Assembly: GCA_003117195.1 (NCBI GenBank)
Contig: BDSI01000172.1
Location: forward strand, 148,915 to 212,914
Reading direction: 5' to 3'
Length of the DNA stretch: 64,000 bases
Source: Eudorina sp. 2006-703-Eu-15
Lineage: Eukaryota; Chlorophyta; Chlorophyceae; Chlamydomonadales; Volvocaceae
The notes under the pieces are model-generated. The model saw nothing but the letters and a program-made list of their open reading frames with translations, ran no database searches and was not told the DNA's origin. Numbering within the stretch: position 1 is the stretch's first letter; every line of letters starts with the position of its first letter. This document shows, one piece after another, positions 14,024 through 24,746 of this stretch. The position numbers were made by a program, and so were the translations under genes.

Positions 14024-14028
14024 TTACA
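14024..14028 (-). terminator. Candidate TGTAA polyadenylation signal of the RWP-RK gene
   Basis: TGTAA on the minus strand, about 615 bases after the stop codon of the RWP-RK gene. Volvocine algae use TGTAA as their usual polyadenylation signal. The assignment is by position only. Confidence 0.35.
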
Positions 14029-14642
14029 CCCCACATGCATTCATACCTCACATGCATTTATCGACCGCTCATGGCCAATGCCCCAGCCGAGGAGCAGACC
14101 TGGCACGACATCGCGAGCTGACGACTCCCTGCCAGCCACCCAGGTTTGCGAAAGCAAGGAAGGCGTGGAAGCAACCGTACCGCTTGCAGCAGACGCAGGC
14201 GGAAGATCAGCCGTCGCTGACCAGCCCTTACTCAGGTATCAGCCGACAACCGGCTGCGGAGCAGGCGCCGGGAGCCACCCGCGGACAAACCCAGCCGGCC
14301 GTTCATATGCCATAGCAGCACCATTCTGTGCTGCTGCCGTCGCCGTCGCAGTGCATTGCCAGTGGCTACTGAATACTCCATGTGTGGGCCTCTGCCGAGA
14401 CCCAAATCGGCATATGTCGGGACCCATCCCACCCCGCCCTACCCGAGGAGCAAAAGGGCTGCAATACCCGAATATCAACCCCTCTGATCCGACAGCGCAT
14501 CCGTAAGCCGATCAGCGGTATGATCTCGCCTCGGCACGTTTGCCGCCCTGGTGTGCAGCAGCGTCGTACGATGTGCGCTGACGGGCCGTGGTGCGCGGTA
14601 AGGAGCTAAGTGGCTCGCCCGGCGAAGGTGGCGGAGAGCGTT

Positions 14643-17600
14643 TCATTCCAGCAGCCAGTCCAGGCTGGCCAGGATGGCACCTGATGTGCCGCCGCCACCA
14701 TCAGCACCGACGCCGCCGCCGGCCTGATTGCCGCCATTGATTTCAGCACCCGCGGCGGCGCCGCTGCCGCAGCCGGCAGCTTGGTTGGCAGCGGCAACTG
14801 CAGCGCCGGCGGCAGTAGCCGCAGTGGGGCTGCTGGCATCAAACGAAAAGGATGAGAAGGCGGAGAACGAAGCCCAAGTTTCCAGCACCCTGCCGGAGTT
14901 GATTGGCGGCAGATGCGGCAGCGGCTGCTGCGGATGCTGCTGTTGGGTCTGATGCGGCGGCAGCGGCGGCAATGGCGGCAGCGGCCCGAAAGGCTGCTGC
15001 CGCGCGCCCGCCAACGACGGGACGCCCTCAGCTTTCTCCCGGGTGCCATTGAACATGGCCCACTGGTTGAGCCAGGCGTCGCCGCCGCCGTCGCGGCCGG
15101 GCCAGCTGCCACTGCCGACAGTGCCAGAGGCGGTGCTGCCCGAGACATAGGCCGTCGCATCGGCTGAGTATCCTGGTGGAGGAAACGGACCTTGCGCCCA
15201 GCCATTCAGGGCCGGAGACGCAGTACGGTACGGCACGCCGGTCGTGACGGCGCGGCCGGCCATTGACGGACCCGCTGTTCGGCCCGTAGGCAGGGACATG
15301 GCGGGACCGGCAGGATGCGCAGGCGCGGTGGCAGCGGCGGCGATACCGCCGCCGCCGCCACCCTCGCTGCCGCCGGCGCTGCTCTGTTTCTCGCCGCCGG
15401 CACCGCCGCTGGCGTCGGCGCCGCCACCGCCGCCGCCGCCGCCACCGCTGCTGGCTCCGACACCAGGGCTGCTGTCCTCCCTAGCATCGCCGACGGCGCC
15501 GCCGCTGCTACAGCTCACGCGATTGTCGACGCCGAGCGACGTCTCCGTCGCAGCCGCGGCCGCCGAGGCAGCGCCGGCCACGACGATACCCAGCTCCCCG
15601 GGGGCGCTGTGCCGCGTCGCCGGGGCGGCGGGACCCGGGCCGTCCATGCCGAACTGCATGCTGCTGTGTGCGATGCCCACGTCGTGCACCCCCAGCGGCG
15701 GCGACATTGCCGGGGACGACCCCCGGGTGCCTCCTCCCTGGACCCCCGCCAGCATGTACGACTGCTGTTGCTGCTGCTGGTGGTGGTGTGGCAGCAAGGC
15801 CATTGGGTCCAAGCTCTCCGATCTGTCCTGCTTGAGCACCCGCGAAGGTGATGCGTCGGAGGGCAGCCGCGGCAGCGGCGGCATCTGGCCGCCAGCAGCT
15901 GCAGCGGCAGCGGCAGCGGCGCCGCCACCCAAGTGCGCCCGGGGCATGTGGTCCCCTTGCTGCTGCTGCTGCTGTTGCTGCTGCTGGCCGCTGTGGCCAG
16001 TGGGCCGCTGCGGCGGTTGCTGATGGTGCTGCTGCTGCTGCTGCTGCTGCTGCATCACCATGTTCATGCACGCCTGGCGCTGCTGCGCTTGCGCCTGCTG
16101 CTGGGACTGCCGCTGCTGCATTTGCATTTGCATCTGCTGCTGCAGCATCCTTGCGCCCGAATCCTGACCCCGCGGGGCCTCCTGCCGCAGCTCTGACTCC
16201 ACCGGCATCGCCATCGGGCGAGCAGCCGACCGCGCGGTGGCACCGCCCAGCTCCGCCGCCAAGCCAAACCACGTCGGCGCCAGCGGTGTCGGACCGACGG
16301 ATCCCACATCCAGGCGTGCCTCGAAGCGGAACGTCGCGTGGGCGCCCTCGCCGGGGCCACCAACCGCCAGGGAGGGACCCCCCGTGGAGCTGTGACGCGG
16401 GGGGACGACGCCAGCCAGCGATTGCGACTGCGACTGCATGAGCTGCGAGCCGTCGGCGGAGTGGAACCGCCCACGGACGCCCTCAGCGGGGGTGCCCGGC
16501 GTCGCCGAGCTGGCGCCGTACATGCCGCCAATGCCGCCGCTACAGCTGCTGCTGCCGCCGCCGCCGGCACCTCCCAGACCGGTAGCTCCGCCGGTGTACG
16601 GGTAGACTGGCGGCGGCGCGGAGGCCTGGGGGGAACGGGACAGTCGCGCGGCGGCGCTTGAGGTCAAAACCCAAGAAAACAACACTCGAGAAGCGAGCAA
16701 CCTGGCAAGGGTGCACCCGAATACCGTCACCTCAAGTCATACGACGGAGACGGGGCAACTTCCAACGCCGGTCCGGCGGTCTGGCGGTACGACGGGCGCT
16801 CGTACCGCGCCTGAGACCTCACCTGACGTGGCAGTTGCCCCCCTGCGGCCAGAGTCTGCGGGTCACTAGTTGAAGAGCAGCGGGGCGGCGGGCAGCTCGT
16901 GTTGACGACGCCGTGCGACAACGGCATGCTGCCGGGCTTCATGGCTGCCGCCGCCGCCGCCGCGGCGGCGGCGCCATCGGGCACTGGTCCGACGGCGGCG
17001 CCGGCAAATGGCGCGAAGCTGCTGACCACACCGAGTGCGCCCTGGGGCATTTGAGGGGCGGGATACTGCGCCTGTGGCGGTAGCGGTGGTACTGCAGGCC
17101 CCATAAGGAAGCCGTCGCTGACGCCGCCGCCGCTGACGCTGCCCGCGGAGTTGGGGCCCAGCATGGCTGCCGCTGACGCGTCGGCGGCAGCACCGTCGAC
17201 GCCGCGATTAGACGGCGGGGAGGCGCTCTGCGGCTGTGCGGCTCGCGGCATGTCGTACATCCCTGCGGTGGCCTGCGGTGGCGGCGGCGCAGACTGCAGT
17301 GACGCCGCCGACGCCGCCGGCGGCGGCGCCGGCCACATGCATCCCGTGGAGCTCGAGTGCCGCATGCCGGCGTTGCCAGCGTTGGGGCCGCCGCCGCCGC
17401 CGCCGTCAGCGAGGGCAAAAACGCCGTCCATTGAAACAGCCTGCTGGCGGCTCCAGCCGGCCGCCATGCCGGGCATCGGCTGTACGGCACCATTCGTCTC
17501 GTCCGTGATGCCGTAGCTCGGCCGGCGCGCCGCCGCCAGCTGCAGCTGTTCCCACAGCATCATCTGCTGCTGCTGGGCCTGGAGCTGCTGCTGCGTCGGC

Positions 17601-20600
17601 ATGTGCGTGTGAGCCGCCTGATGGCCATGGCTGTGTGGCACATGAAAGGAGTTCTGCGGGGCCCCGCCGCCGGCAGCTCCGGGCGCTGGCCCCGGCTGCA
17701 TCGAGGCAGCCGGCCCCGCCGCGGCTGCAACGGTGGGCGCGAAGGACACCGCGGTGGCGCCTGGCGCCGGCGGCCTCTCCGACGGCAGCATCGGTAGCGC
17801 CGCCGCTCCCGATAGCGACACCGCCCGGCTAGCCAGCCCAACGCTGCCGCTGTAGCTGCTACCGCCGCCGCCGCTGCCAATGCCAGGCGCCACAGCCGGA
17901 CCGCTGTCGCCGTAGGGGAGCAGGTCGTTGCTGGACGCCCCGAAGGCGAAGCTGCCGCCAACACCGCCGCCGAACGTCATCCGATCGTTGGACAGCCGAT
18001 GTGAGGTACCGCTGCCGCCGCCCACAGAGCCCCCGGCCGCCCAGGAGAACGCCATCCGCGCGTCGCCGCCGCCGCCGCCGCCAAGCGCGGCAGCACCGCC
18101 ACTCGAGACATGCGCCGTTGTGAAGAGGGACGACGAGGGCGCCGCGGGCCCTGACAGGGTAAAATGGGGGCCGGAGCCAGCGGACGGGCCCATAAGGGGC
18201 AGCCCCAGACGCTGCGGTGCGTCTCCGCCGGCGCCGGGGCCTGCATAGCCGCCGTGGTTCTGTTCCGCAAACCCGGCCATCTGGCGGCGTTTGCGGGCGG
18301 CCGCCGAGGCGGAGGCGTGGATGTGCTTGGTCTTGTGGTAGTACTGCGGGGCGCGGGGCGCAAGGCGCGGGGGCGTGACCCGACGTCAAGCGGACAAGTA
18401 TTGCTCTCATCGCAGGCACTTCACCCTAGGTTTCCTCCTAGGGGCGCGTCGCGTCGGCCCCCACAGCGTCTGGACAGCCGAGGAGTCAGAGCACTCGGGG
18501 ACGCAACATGCGGCAGACCAGGCCGGCGTCCCTCGTTCCCTCTTCCCAGCTTCACACCGCATCCAAAGTCTCTTCTGCCGTGCGAGATGGCTACAGGGCC
18601 GGCGAGCTCGCTCTTTTCCCGGACATGTGGACGAGGCACAGCCGGTCCGCCCTGCCCTGCGGATACTCGTCCCACACCGCCGCCGCACCACCTGCCTTGA
18701 GTTTGTACTTGGCCTGGCGGATCTCATCCAGTCGGGGATCGATGGTGTGATCTGGGTTGGAGCGTACGGCAGAGATCTCGCTCACGATCTGCTGCAGGAT
18801 CCTCTGCGGGTCGTCGGCGGCGAGGGGACAGATGATGAATACTGGTAAGGAGATGATGAATATTGGTAAGCTACGCAACGCGGCGTAGGTGAGAGCAGAA
18901 GAAAGGGCCACAACATGCGTCGTCATGAGTTCAAGTGCGGTGGCCCCGGCACTCGCGCTATAACGCCACAATGGAACCCCGACTCTGGCACCAGCCCTCG
19001 GCGTCACAAGCTTGCTTGCCGCCCACTCGGCTAAGCTAGGACATGGAATTACGAGCTGATGGTCAGACCGTTACAAGTGCTCAAGCCCGTGTGGGTGCCG
19101 TACGCAGTCGTGTTCAGCGGTTGACGCGTCGACGCTTGCCGCTGGTACGCGAAGTCCTGAGCCCTTGTCTATGCCCGCAACGCTCCCACCTCCCAACGGG
19201 CCCAGGGTCTTCATTCCCGCACCTGCTTATCTGCAAACTTCATATTCTTGTCGTTGCGGATGGTCTCCTGCCAACGGCAGCGCAGCGCAAGGCAGCGCGT
19301 GGGGCGGGGAACAGAGTTGGCTCGTATACATAATAAAATGTATTGTATGCACGAGCTGCTATCTTGAATCTCTGCACACATCTGCGCATTTCTATGCCCC
19401 TTGCCAAGCAGTCCCACCGCCCGACAGCTCAGCACTTCGCGATTACCAGCGCCGAAAGCCGACCAGCAACGCCAGCCAGCCCCAAAACCCGAACGCAAAC
19501 CCGCCCTGCTCCACTCCGTCGGACCTCCCCGTGTCTCCCCCGCAGCAGTCGCACCTGCAGGTTGCTGAGGCTGGACAGCTTGCGGTGCGGCCAGCGGAGC
19601 ACGTTGTGGGCGCGGCAGCTTCGCTTCAGCCGAGAGAGGCTAACGTTGAGGCTGCGAGCCGCCTCCTTGCTGGGCAAGTGGTACACCTGGGGACGGGTGG
19701 TCGGGACCAAACAGAGACGATCGCGATGGTTGTCGCGACAAACATCCAAAACTGTCAGCAGGGATGGCGGAGGGCGATGTCGTGTGATGTGGCGATGTTT
19801 GCGGACGTTGTGTCGAAGAGGGTCAGGCAGATCTAGAGGAGGGTATCATAGGATTGCACGACGGTCGCATGCAAAAGCTTCCGGGGCAAATAACCCGGAA
19901 TAACGCGCCGTCAAGCTGAACATGTGAGTTGTACCGAAACTGTCGTAGACACAGGCCAGGCGGGTTTCGGAGGTCGGCTGGCTCGGTTTGGAGGTGGAAA
20001 CGGCATCCGGGACTAAGACAAGCCAACAACGACCAGTGTATCATGCGCACCGGCTACCCCGGCACACATACTGGGCAAATTAGCCCGTTCCACACAACCA
20101 CAAACACAGCTCTTGGGTCAAGTCCAGTGCCAACCAACATGGGCTTAACCGGAAGGCACGCCTCCCAATGGAGCCCTCAAGCCCAGCAGAAAAGCACACC
20201 GCATCCAACTGGCTCAGCGACGGACACGTGTACCCCGTCCGGAACCCGCAAACGCAGTACTCCTATAAACGCTGCAATCTGTACCTTACCATGCACGTTT
20301 TGATTTATTGTACAATTGTACAAATATTACAGCGATGACTTGAGTTGTACTTTACCCAGACCAGTTTAGGTTGCGGGGGCTACCAAGGTATGTTGAACAA
20401 AAGAAGAATACCCAAAACGGTTCACCCGACTTACAGATTGCAGCTCTGGAAGACTAAGTGCGTCGTCCAGGTTCTCATTGCCAGGCTCCGCATCATCGTC
20501 ATCGCTGTGTGACTGGTCCCGAACATCGTTGAGGAGGTGCAGGCCTGCGCTGCCAACTGACGGTCCCCGGCTGGCTTTTAGAGGTGCTTGTCTGACAGGA

Positions 20601-20719
20601 ATATCGCACAAAGCAGAGGCCGCGGTGGTTGACCCCCCGAGGCTGTGTCGTCGGCCGTCGACAGCTGCCGCGGAGCAAGCGAATGTTTGCTCCCTGCTCG
20701 GCATCCCCCATCCCTCCAT
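14643..20719 (-). CDS. RWP-RK domain transcription factor, very large low-complexity tail
   Basis: RWP-RK proteins are plant/algal DNA-binding factors that include the nitrogen regulator NIT2 and the mating-type gene MID. Proposed exons are 20719-20435, 19686-19555, 18803-18678, 18343-16823 and 16625-14643, all meeting in phase 0, about 1,348 aa. The domain spans the exon 1/2 junction: LSLPELQS then VYHLPSKEAARSLNVS, LKRSCRAHNVLRWPHRKLSS (RWPHRK at 126-131). Exon 3 adds a helical segment (RILQQIVSEI...LDEIRQAKYKLKAG). Exon 4 opens with a basic patch (YYHKTKHIHASASAAARKRR). The remaining roughly 1,140 residues are Gly/Ala/Ser/Pro-rich with poly-Gln tracts, ending LDWLLE. The least certain junction is the donor of exon 3 (GCG then GTGTGG at 18678); the frame could also run further. 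The domain sits near the N-terminus, unlike NIT2. A MID orthologue is unlikely, as MID proteins are short. Confidence 0.8.
15950..16150 (-). repeat. CAG/CAA-rich poly-Gln coding tract
   Basis: Within exon 5 of the RWP-RK gene, several runs of CAG codons (ctg on the plus strand), the longest near 16027-16055, encode clusters of Gln with some His and Met. Such repeats tend to vary in length between strains. Confidence 0.9.
18831..18870. repeat. Tandem 21-bp duplication in an RWP-RK intron
   Basis: gatgatgaatactggtaagg is followed directly by a second copy differing at one base. It lies just upstream of the acceptor for exon 3 of the RWP-RK gene on the minus strand. Confidence 0.85.
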
Positions 20720-21332
20720 TGAAAAAATCCAGATTTATCTGTACAAATGCAGGGCAATGGTGTACGTTTAATGCTCTTGTTGGCCTGCCGCGGCCCAGTT
20801 AGACACCTGATAGAGTCGTTGGGCAGGCGACAAGTCACACCTGAGCAGTCAGAGCATACGCTGCTGCCCAGCTGTGTGTAGGAACTAAGAAGTAGTCGTG
20901 CTTTTGTCAGAGGTTGTATTTCTCGACTGCGTGCCGTGACGGCAAGCGTTGCAAAGCAGCGCTGGCCCACTTGAAATGCAGGTGTTCTAGAGCAAAAGAG
21001 CGCAGCGTTGGGTTGAAGCACACCCGAGTTCCGAAAATGCTATGAAAGAAGCTGCGGCTCAACCGTTACACGGGAAGCTTAAGCAGATGTTGGTGATGCA
21101 GGACTCTGTGCGCAATGGTCTAGTTACGCAGATTGTATGTACACATCCGAGTATACGCCCGAAGTTCAATTTCGCAGCCAGCAAAATGCGTAGCGTGCGC
21201 CGCCGTACACATTGGGAAGTTCCCAATCAACTGATTAAGAGCCTGTACTGCTTAAAGCACAGCAGCCAGCCTGATGTATGGCAGCGCATGCATGCAATCA
21301 CGGTGATCGGTAGAACGCGTGCATGTGCATTC
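20720..21332. promoter_or_regulatory. Shared intergenic promoter region, RWP-RK gene and DUF3228 gene
   Basis: The RWP-RK gene (minus) and the DUF3228-type gene (plus) start head-to-head with about 610 bases between their proposed start codons. Both promoters and both 5' untranslated regions must lie here unless there are upstream non-coding exons. I see no convincing TATA box or named motif. Confidence 0.4.
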
Positions 21333-22682
21333 ATGGCCCTGCGCTATCGAACGCGACAACTGCGTTTGTCAGAGAGCAGGCTTCGTAACTCGTCTCATCT
21401 TACAATAGGACTCTTGTTTGGATCTAATAGTGCATCTGTTACTTCGCTGCGTCCACACTCGTCCGTCGCCGCATCGGCACCTATGTCAGCACCTATGAGC
21501 AGCCTTACCACGAAGACCTTCTTTCTGGATAATTTCGCGCAACGACAATGGGATGATCCTAACTACGGTGGCACCCGAATCTCACACGACAAGGCGGCCT
21601 TCGTGAAGCGCATCCAGGACGAGTTTGACAAAGTAAGATCTTGTGGTAGGCCCATGCATCTGGTTATTGACGACGTGTATCGAGCAATACCAAACGTCAG
21701 AAATCAGAGGGAATGAATCTTCTGATCTCCAGTTCCGCCGGGGTTGACCTCGGTGGTGCGGGGGGTACTCGGTGATGGGGTGGCAGACGCGTGAAGGGGT
21801 GAATGAACTCACCAAGTTCCCGTCAACCATCACAATTCAGTAACCAGGCTGTGGAGAGTGCAGTATTCCATTAGCACGGCCCTTGCCTGCCCAACCCTCA
21901 GGGTGCTCCGCTGCATGACGGCTACGCGCCGTTCTGCAAACACATATTTGTGCCGAACTTTGTGGGCTCTAAGCTGGGGGCGTTGGAAATTACTGCTGCT
22001 AACCGGAGCAAGCTGCAATCGGGCTACACGAAGCGGCGACCGGAGGAGCTTGCGGTGCTGACTCGGTGCGACACGAGGCAAACCGCGTCGTCACGCAAAC
22101 AAATGACCTGCGTTGTACCACCGCGCCATCGACTCTCCAGCATCCCGCCTGCATCCTCTCCCTGAATCATCGCCAATGCCATTGTCATCATCGCCGTATT
22201 GACAGAAGCAGGAGCAGCGTCATCTTGCCCATGGCAATCACATACAGACACAGACACGTGCAATCTAGATCGCAATCTGTGTCTCTGAACTTCTCGCTTG
22301 CATTCACATGGCCCAAACCCTCCTTCGTCCCTTCCACTTCCATTCCAGATGGTTCTCCGCCTCCGATGTAGAGGTACCGGATGCCAAGTTCTTGGACATC
22401 ATCTTGTACTCGCGAGAGCAGCTGGTCAAGGAGTACGCAGCCATGCCCACCAAGGGCAGCGAGGGCGACCTGCCGGACGCTCCCTGGGGCATCATCAGCA
22501 TCAAGGCGCAGGATGAGCCGTACGAGACACCCATGCAACCCATAACCATGCTACGGAACGCGCTTGGGCGGGAAGAGGGGGGCAGCGGCGTGCCGCTAGA
22601 CAGGGCCGCGTACGAGAAGTCGGTGGCGTACTGGGAAACCCACGCGACGATCGTGGAGGGCGCCCGACCCAACGGCGAGTGA
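21333..22682 (+). CDS. DUF3228-type protein, probably organelle-targeted
   Basis: The function is unknown; the family occurs in bacteria, algae and plants. Three exons join in phase: 21333-21632, 21902-22065 and 22349-22682, giving 265 aa. Exon 1 carries FFLDNFAQRQWDDPNYGGT and exon 2 FCKHIFVPNFVGSKLGALEI and LQSGYTKRRPEELAVLTR. Exon 3 runs WFSASDVEVPDAKFLDIILY to PMQPITMLRNALGREEGGSG and ends at TGA. I match this to DUF3228 from memory of its layout (a W-x-I-x-S-I segment, then PM-P-TM-RN). The start at 21333 gives an N-terminus rich in Arg, Ser, Leu and Ala (MALRYRTRQLRLSESRLRNS), which resembles a chloroplast or mitochondrial presequence; shorter starts at two later ATGs (MSAP, MSSL) are possible. 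It lies upstream of the PPH1-like gene on the same strand. Confidence 0.7.
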
Positions 22683-22848
22683 TGTGATGCACGGCCGGGC
22701 GACCCATATGCACCGAGGAGCGATGTGGGTCGACCTCCTTCCAAAGATTCAAACACCAGACGGGGCCCACGAAACAGCAATGTGGGCACAGTGGGCAGAG
22801 GAGCCGAAGCAGGCACACACGAAGGCATCCACGCAATCCAGGAGCATA

Positions 22849-22853
22849 TGTAA
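22849..22853 (+). terminator. TGTAA polyadenylation signal of the DUF3228-type gene
   Basis: TGTAA about 167 bases after the stop codon, a normal spacing for a volvocine 3' untranslated region. Confidence 0.55.
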
Positions 22854-22859
22854 TCGCTT

Positions 22860-24746
22860 TCTAGTTCCCAAACAAATGGTCAAATGTGAATGGCATATGT
22901 ACAAAGCAGTCGGTGTTCCGTACGTGAACATACGTGCATTCCTTGCACGATGAGATCCGGGCTCTTTGATATCTAGCCAGCAACTGAAGGCGCTGGCCCC
23001 GGGGTGTCCCGTGGGACCCCTTTCCACTGCAGCCGGTCTCGTCCTTTTCTGTCATGGCCGAACACAACTCCTTGGGACTGCAATCACTTATAAGGTACGT
23101 GCTGGGTGTTGACAGCACAGAGACTGATTGCCAAAACAGCCGCGGACAGGAGGGGTCATAATAATCATTGAAACCAATTATGGTTCGGTGAGCTGGAGCA
23201 TGCGGCGCGTGCGACTAAAAGGACCTCGCCAAGCGGTTCCCGGGCTCCGTAGTGACGATGCAAGCCATTACGGGGCTACCAGGAATGCTTGTTCTGGCCT
23301 GGCGTCTTTTGACGCCGTTGTGAAACGGACGAAATGAAAGATAGGTCGCTGCCCGAACGAAACGTGTCATGAGGTACTTCGTGATCCGCATGTGTACGGT
23401 CGCTGTTACTTCCCCCAGGCTCAAACGGCGACCCTGTCAGCGCGTTATGGAAAGCCGTCAACTCGATGGCTTCCCCCAATGCTCACTACATTGTCAGCGT
23501 TAACCCATGTACAGCGTTAACCCGTCACTCACCAGTATGTGGGTGCTGTCGACGGAGCCAACCCAATCCGTCGGCAATAGATACGGTCAGGCGGTTTGGC
23601 GGATTGGTGAGCCCTTTGTAAAAGCAGGGGAAGGTTGGGAGAAAGATTATTACGGTCGAATCCAAAACACGGTAACACAGAAGAAAAATTTCCAGGTTAA
23701 CCTGGCAGAGAGCGGCGGAGGTATATGCGGCGACTGCTTCAGTCAGCGTGACAGTTGCCAACAGCTCAACAGGGGCTGTCATCGGCCTTGGCTAGCTGGA
23801 AGGCCGCGATGTGAGTACGGTCAGGGCGACTGGTTTGGGAAGCACAGCCGCCGCTGGTAGCTCATCAAACCTCCACCGCCCGGATTCACTGGGCACTTGT
23901 TTTTCGCCATAAACGCCTACCATCCCCAAGCCCATCACTGCCAAGCCCGCTGTCGCCACGCCAGGTGGCGTGCGAGCTATAATGGGTGTTGACAGCACGA
24001 CCCGGAACTGGGTGTTGCCAGAACTCGAACCCCGACAAGAGGGGCCCCGCGAAGAGCACTGCTGTGTTTGGCAACGGACTTTTAAGGGCCCTCGAAAGCT
24101 CGGCGCAACAATCCTTGCAAGGGCCCATCGATGCTATAACCATACACAACCTATTCAAGCTGATGGGGCGTTTCTTTAATGGACGACATGACGGTGGGGT
24201 TCACTTGCCAACCGCTACACGGTACCGCTTCCATGGTGCACACCGACACACTGACCGCGAAGCGCTTAAGAAGCGTTAGCACCAACACTGGGAAGGGATC
24301 AGTTCAAGCTGAATTTTCACCAAACGCTTCTACGTTCGAAAAGTTGAAAGACAACGTAGTCAATTGCGCAGCGCGTGCGATGAACTGTTCGTAAGGTAAG
24401 GAGATCCTTACGAAGTAGAGCTTGCAGCGTCACCTACCTCTTCGGCTGAATGCTACGAACGCCCACGCTTTACTTCAATCCAGGATTGTTGCCCATCTGC
24501 TAAGGGTTATCTGTGAGACTTATTTGCTTGGTTATTCTGTTACGCTACACAATGTAGAAGCCCCAGCTGTTATGCTTTTCGGCTGTTTCCTGTTTGACAC
24601 AAAAGGTACGACATGCGACATTGTTCGGAATAAACGGAAAGTGCAGAAGTGAACTGCTGCTGGAACTGTTAGTTGTATGCGAAGCTTCCGTTGATAGCTT
24701 AGCCAGCGCCATACGGGTCGTTAGCCCAGACCCGGACCTTACGGAT
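22860..24746. other. Intergenic region, no gene seen
   Basis: No open frame here shows a domain or coherent splice pattern. A 15-bp word (gggtgttgacagcac) occurs at 23104-23118 and again at 23984-23998. A perfect 9-bp inverted repeat lies at 24388-24414. The 3' end should include the promoter and leader of the PPH1-like gene. Confidence 0.5.
24388..24414. repeat. 9-bp perfect inverted repeat
   Basis: ttcgtaagg and ccttacgaa face each other across a 9-base loop, which would form a stable hairpin. It lies about 330 bases upstream of the PPH1-like start codon. Confidence 0.6.

Noticed and set aside
15244..16023. Plus-strand open frames opposite the RWP-RK gene
   Set aside because: They are mirror images of poly-Gln/Gly coding and give Pro/Cys/Leu-rich peptides. 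The minus strand carries the spliced, phase-consistent gene.
19555..19686. Identification of the RWP-RK gene as MID or NIT2
   Set aside because: MID proteins are short with the domain near the C-terminus, and NIT2 also carries its domain towards the C-terminal side. Here the domain is N-terminal with a huge tail, so neither name is justified.
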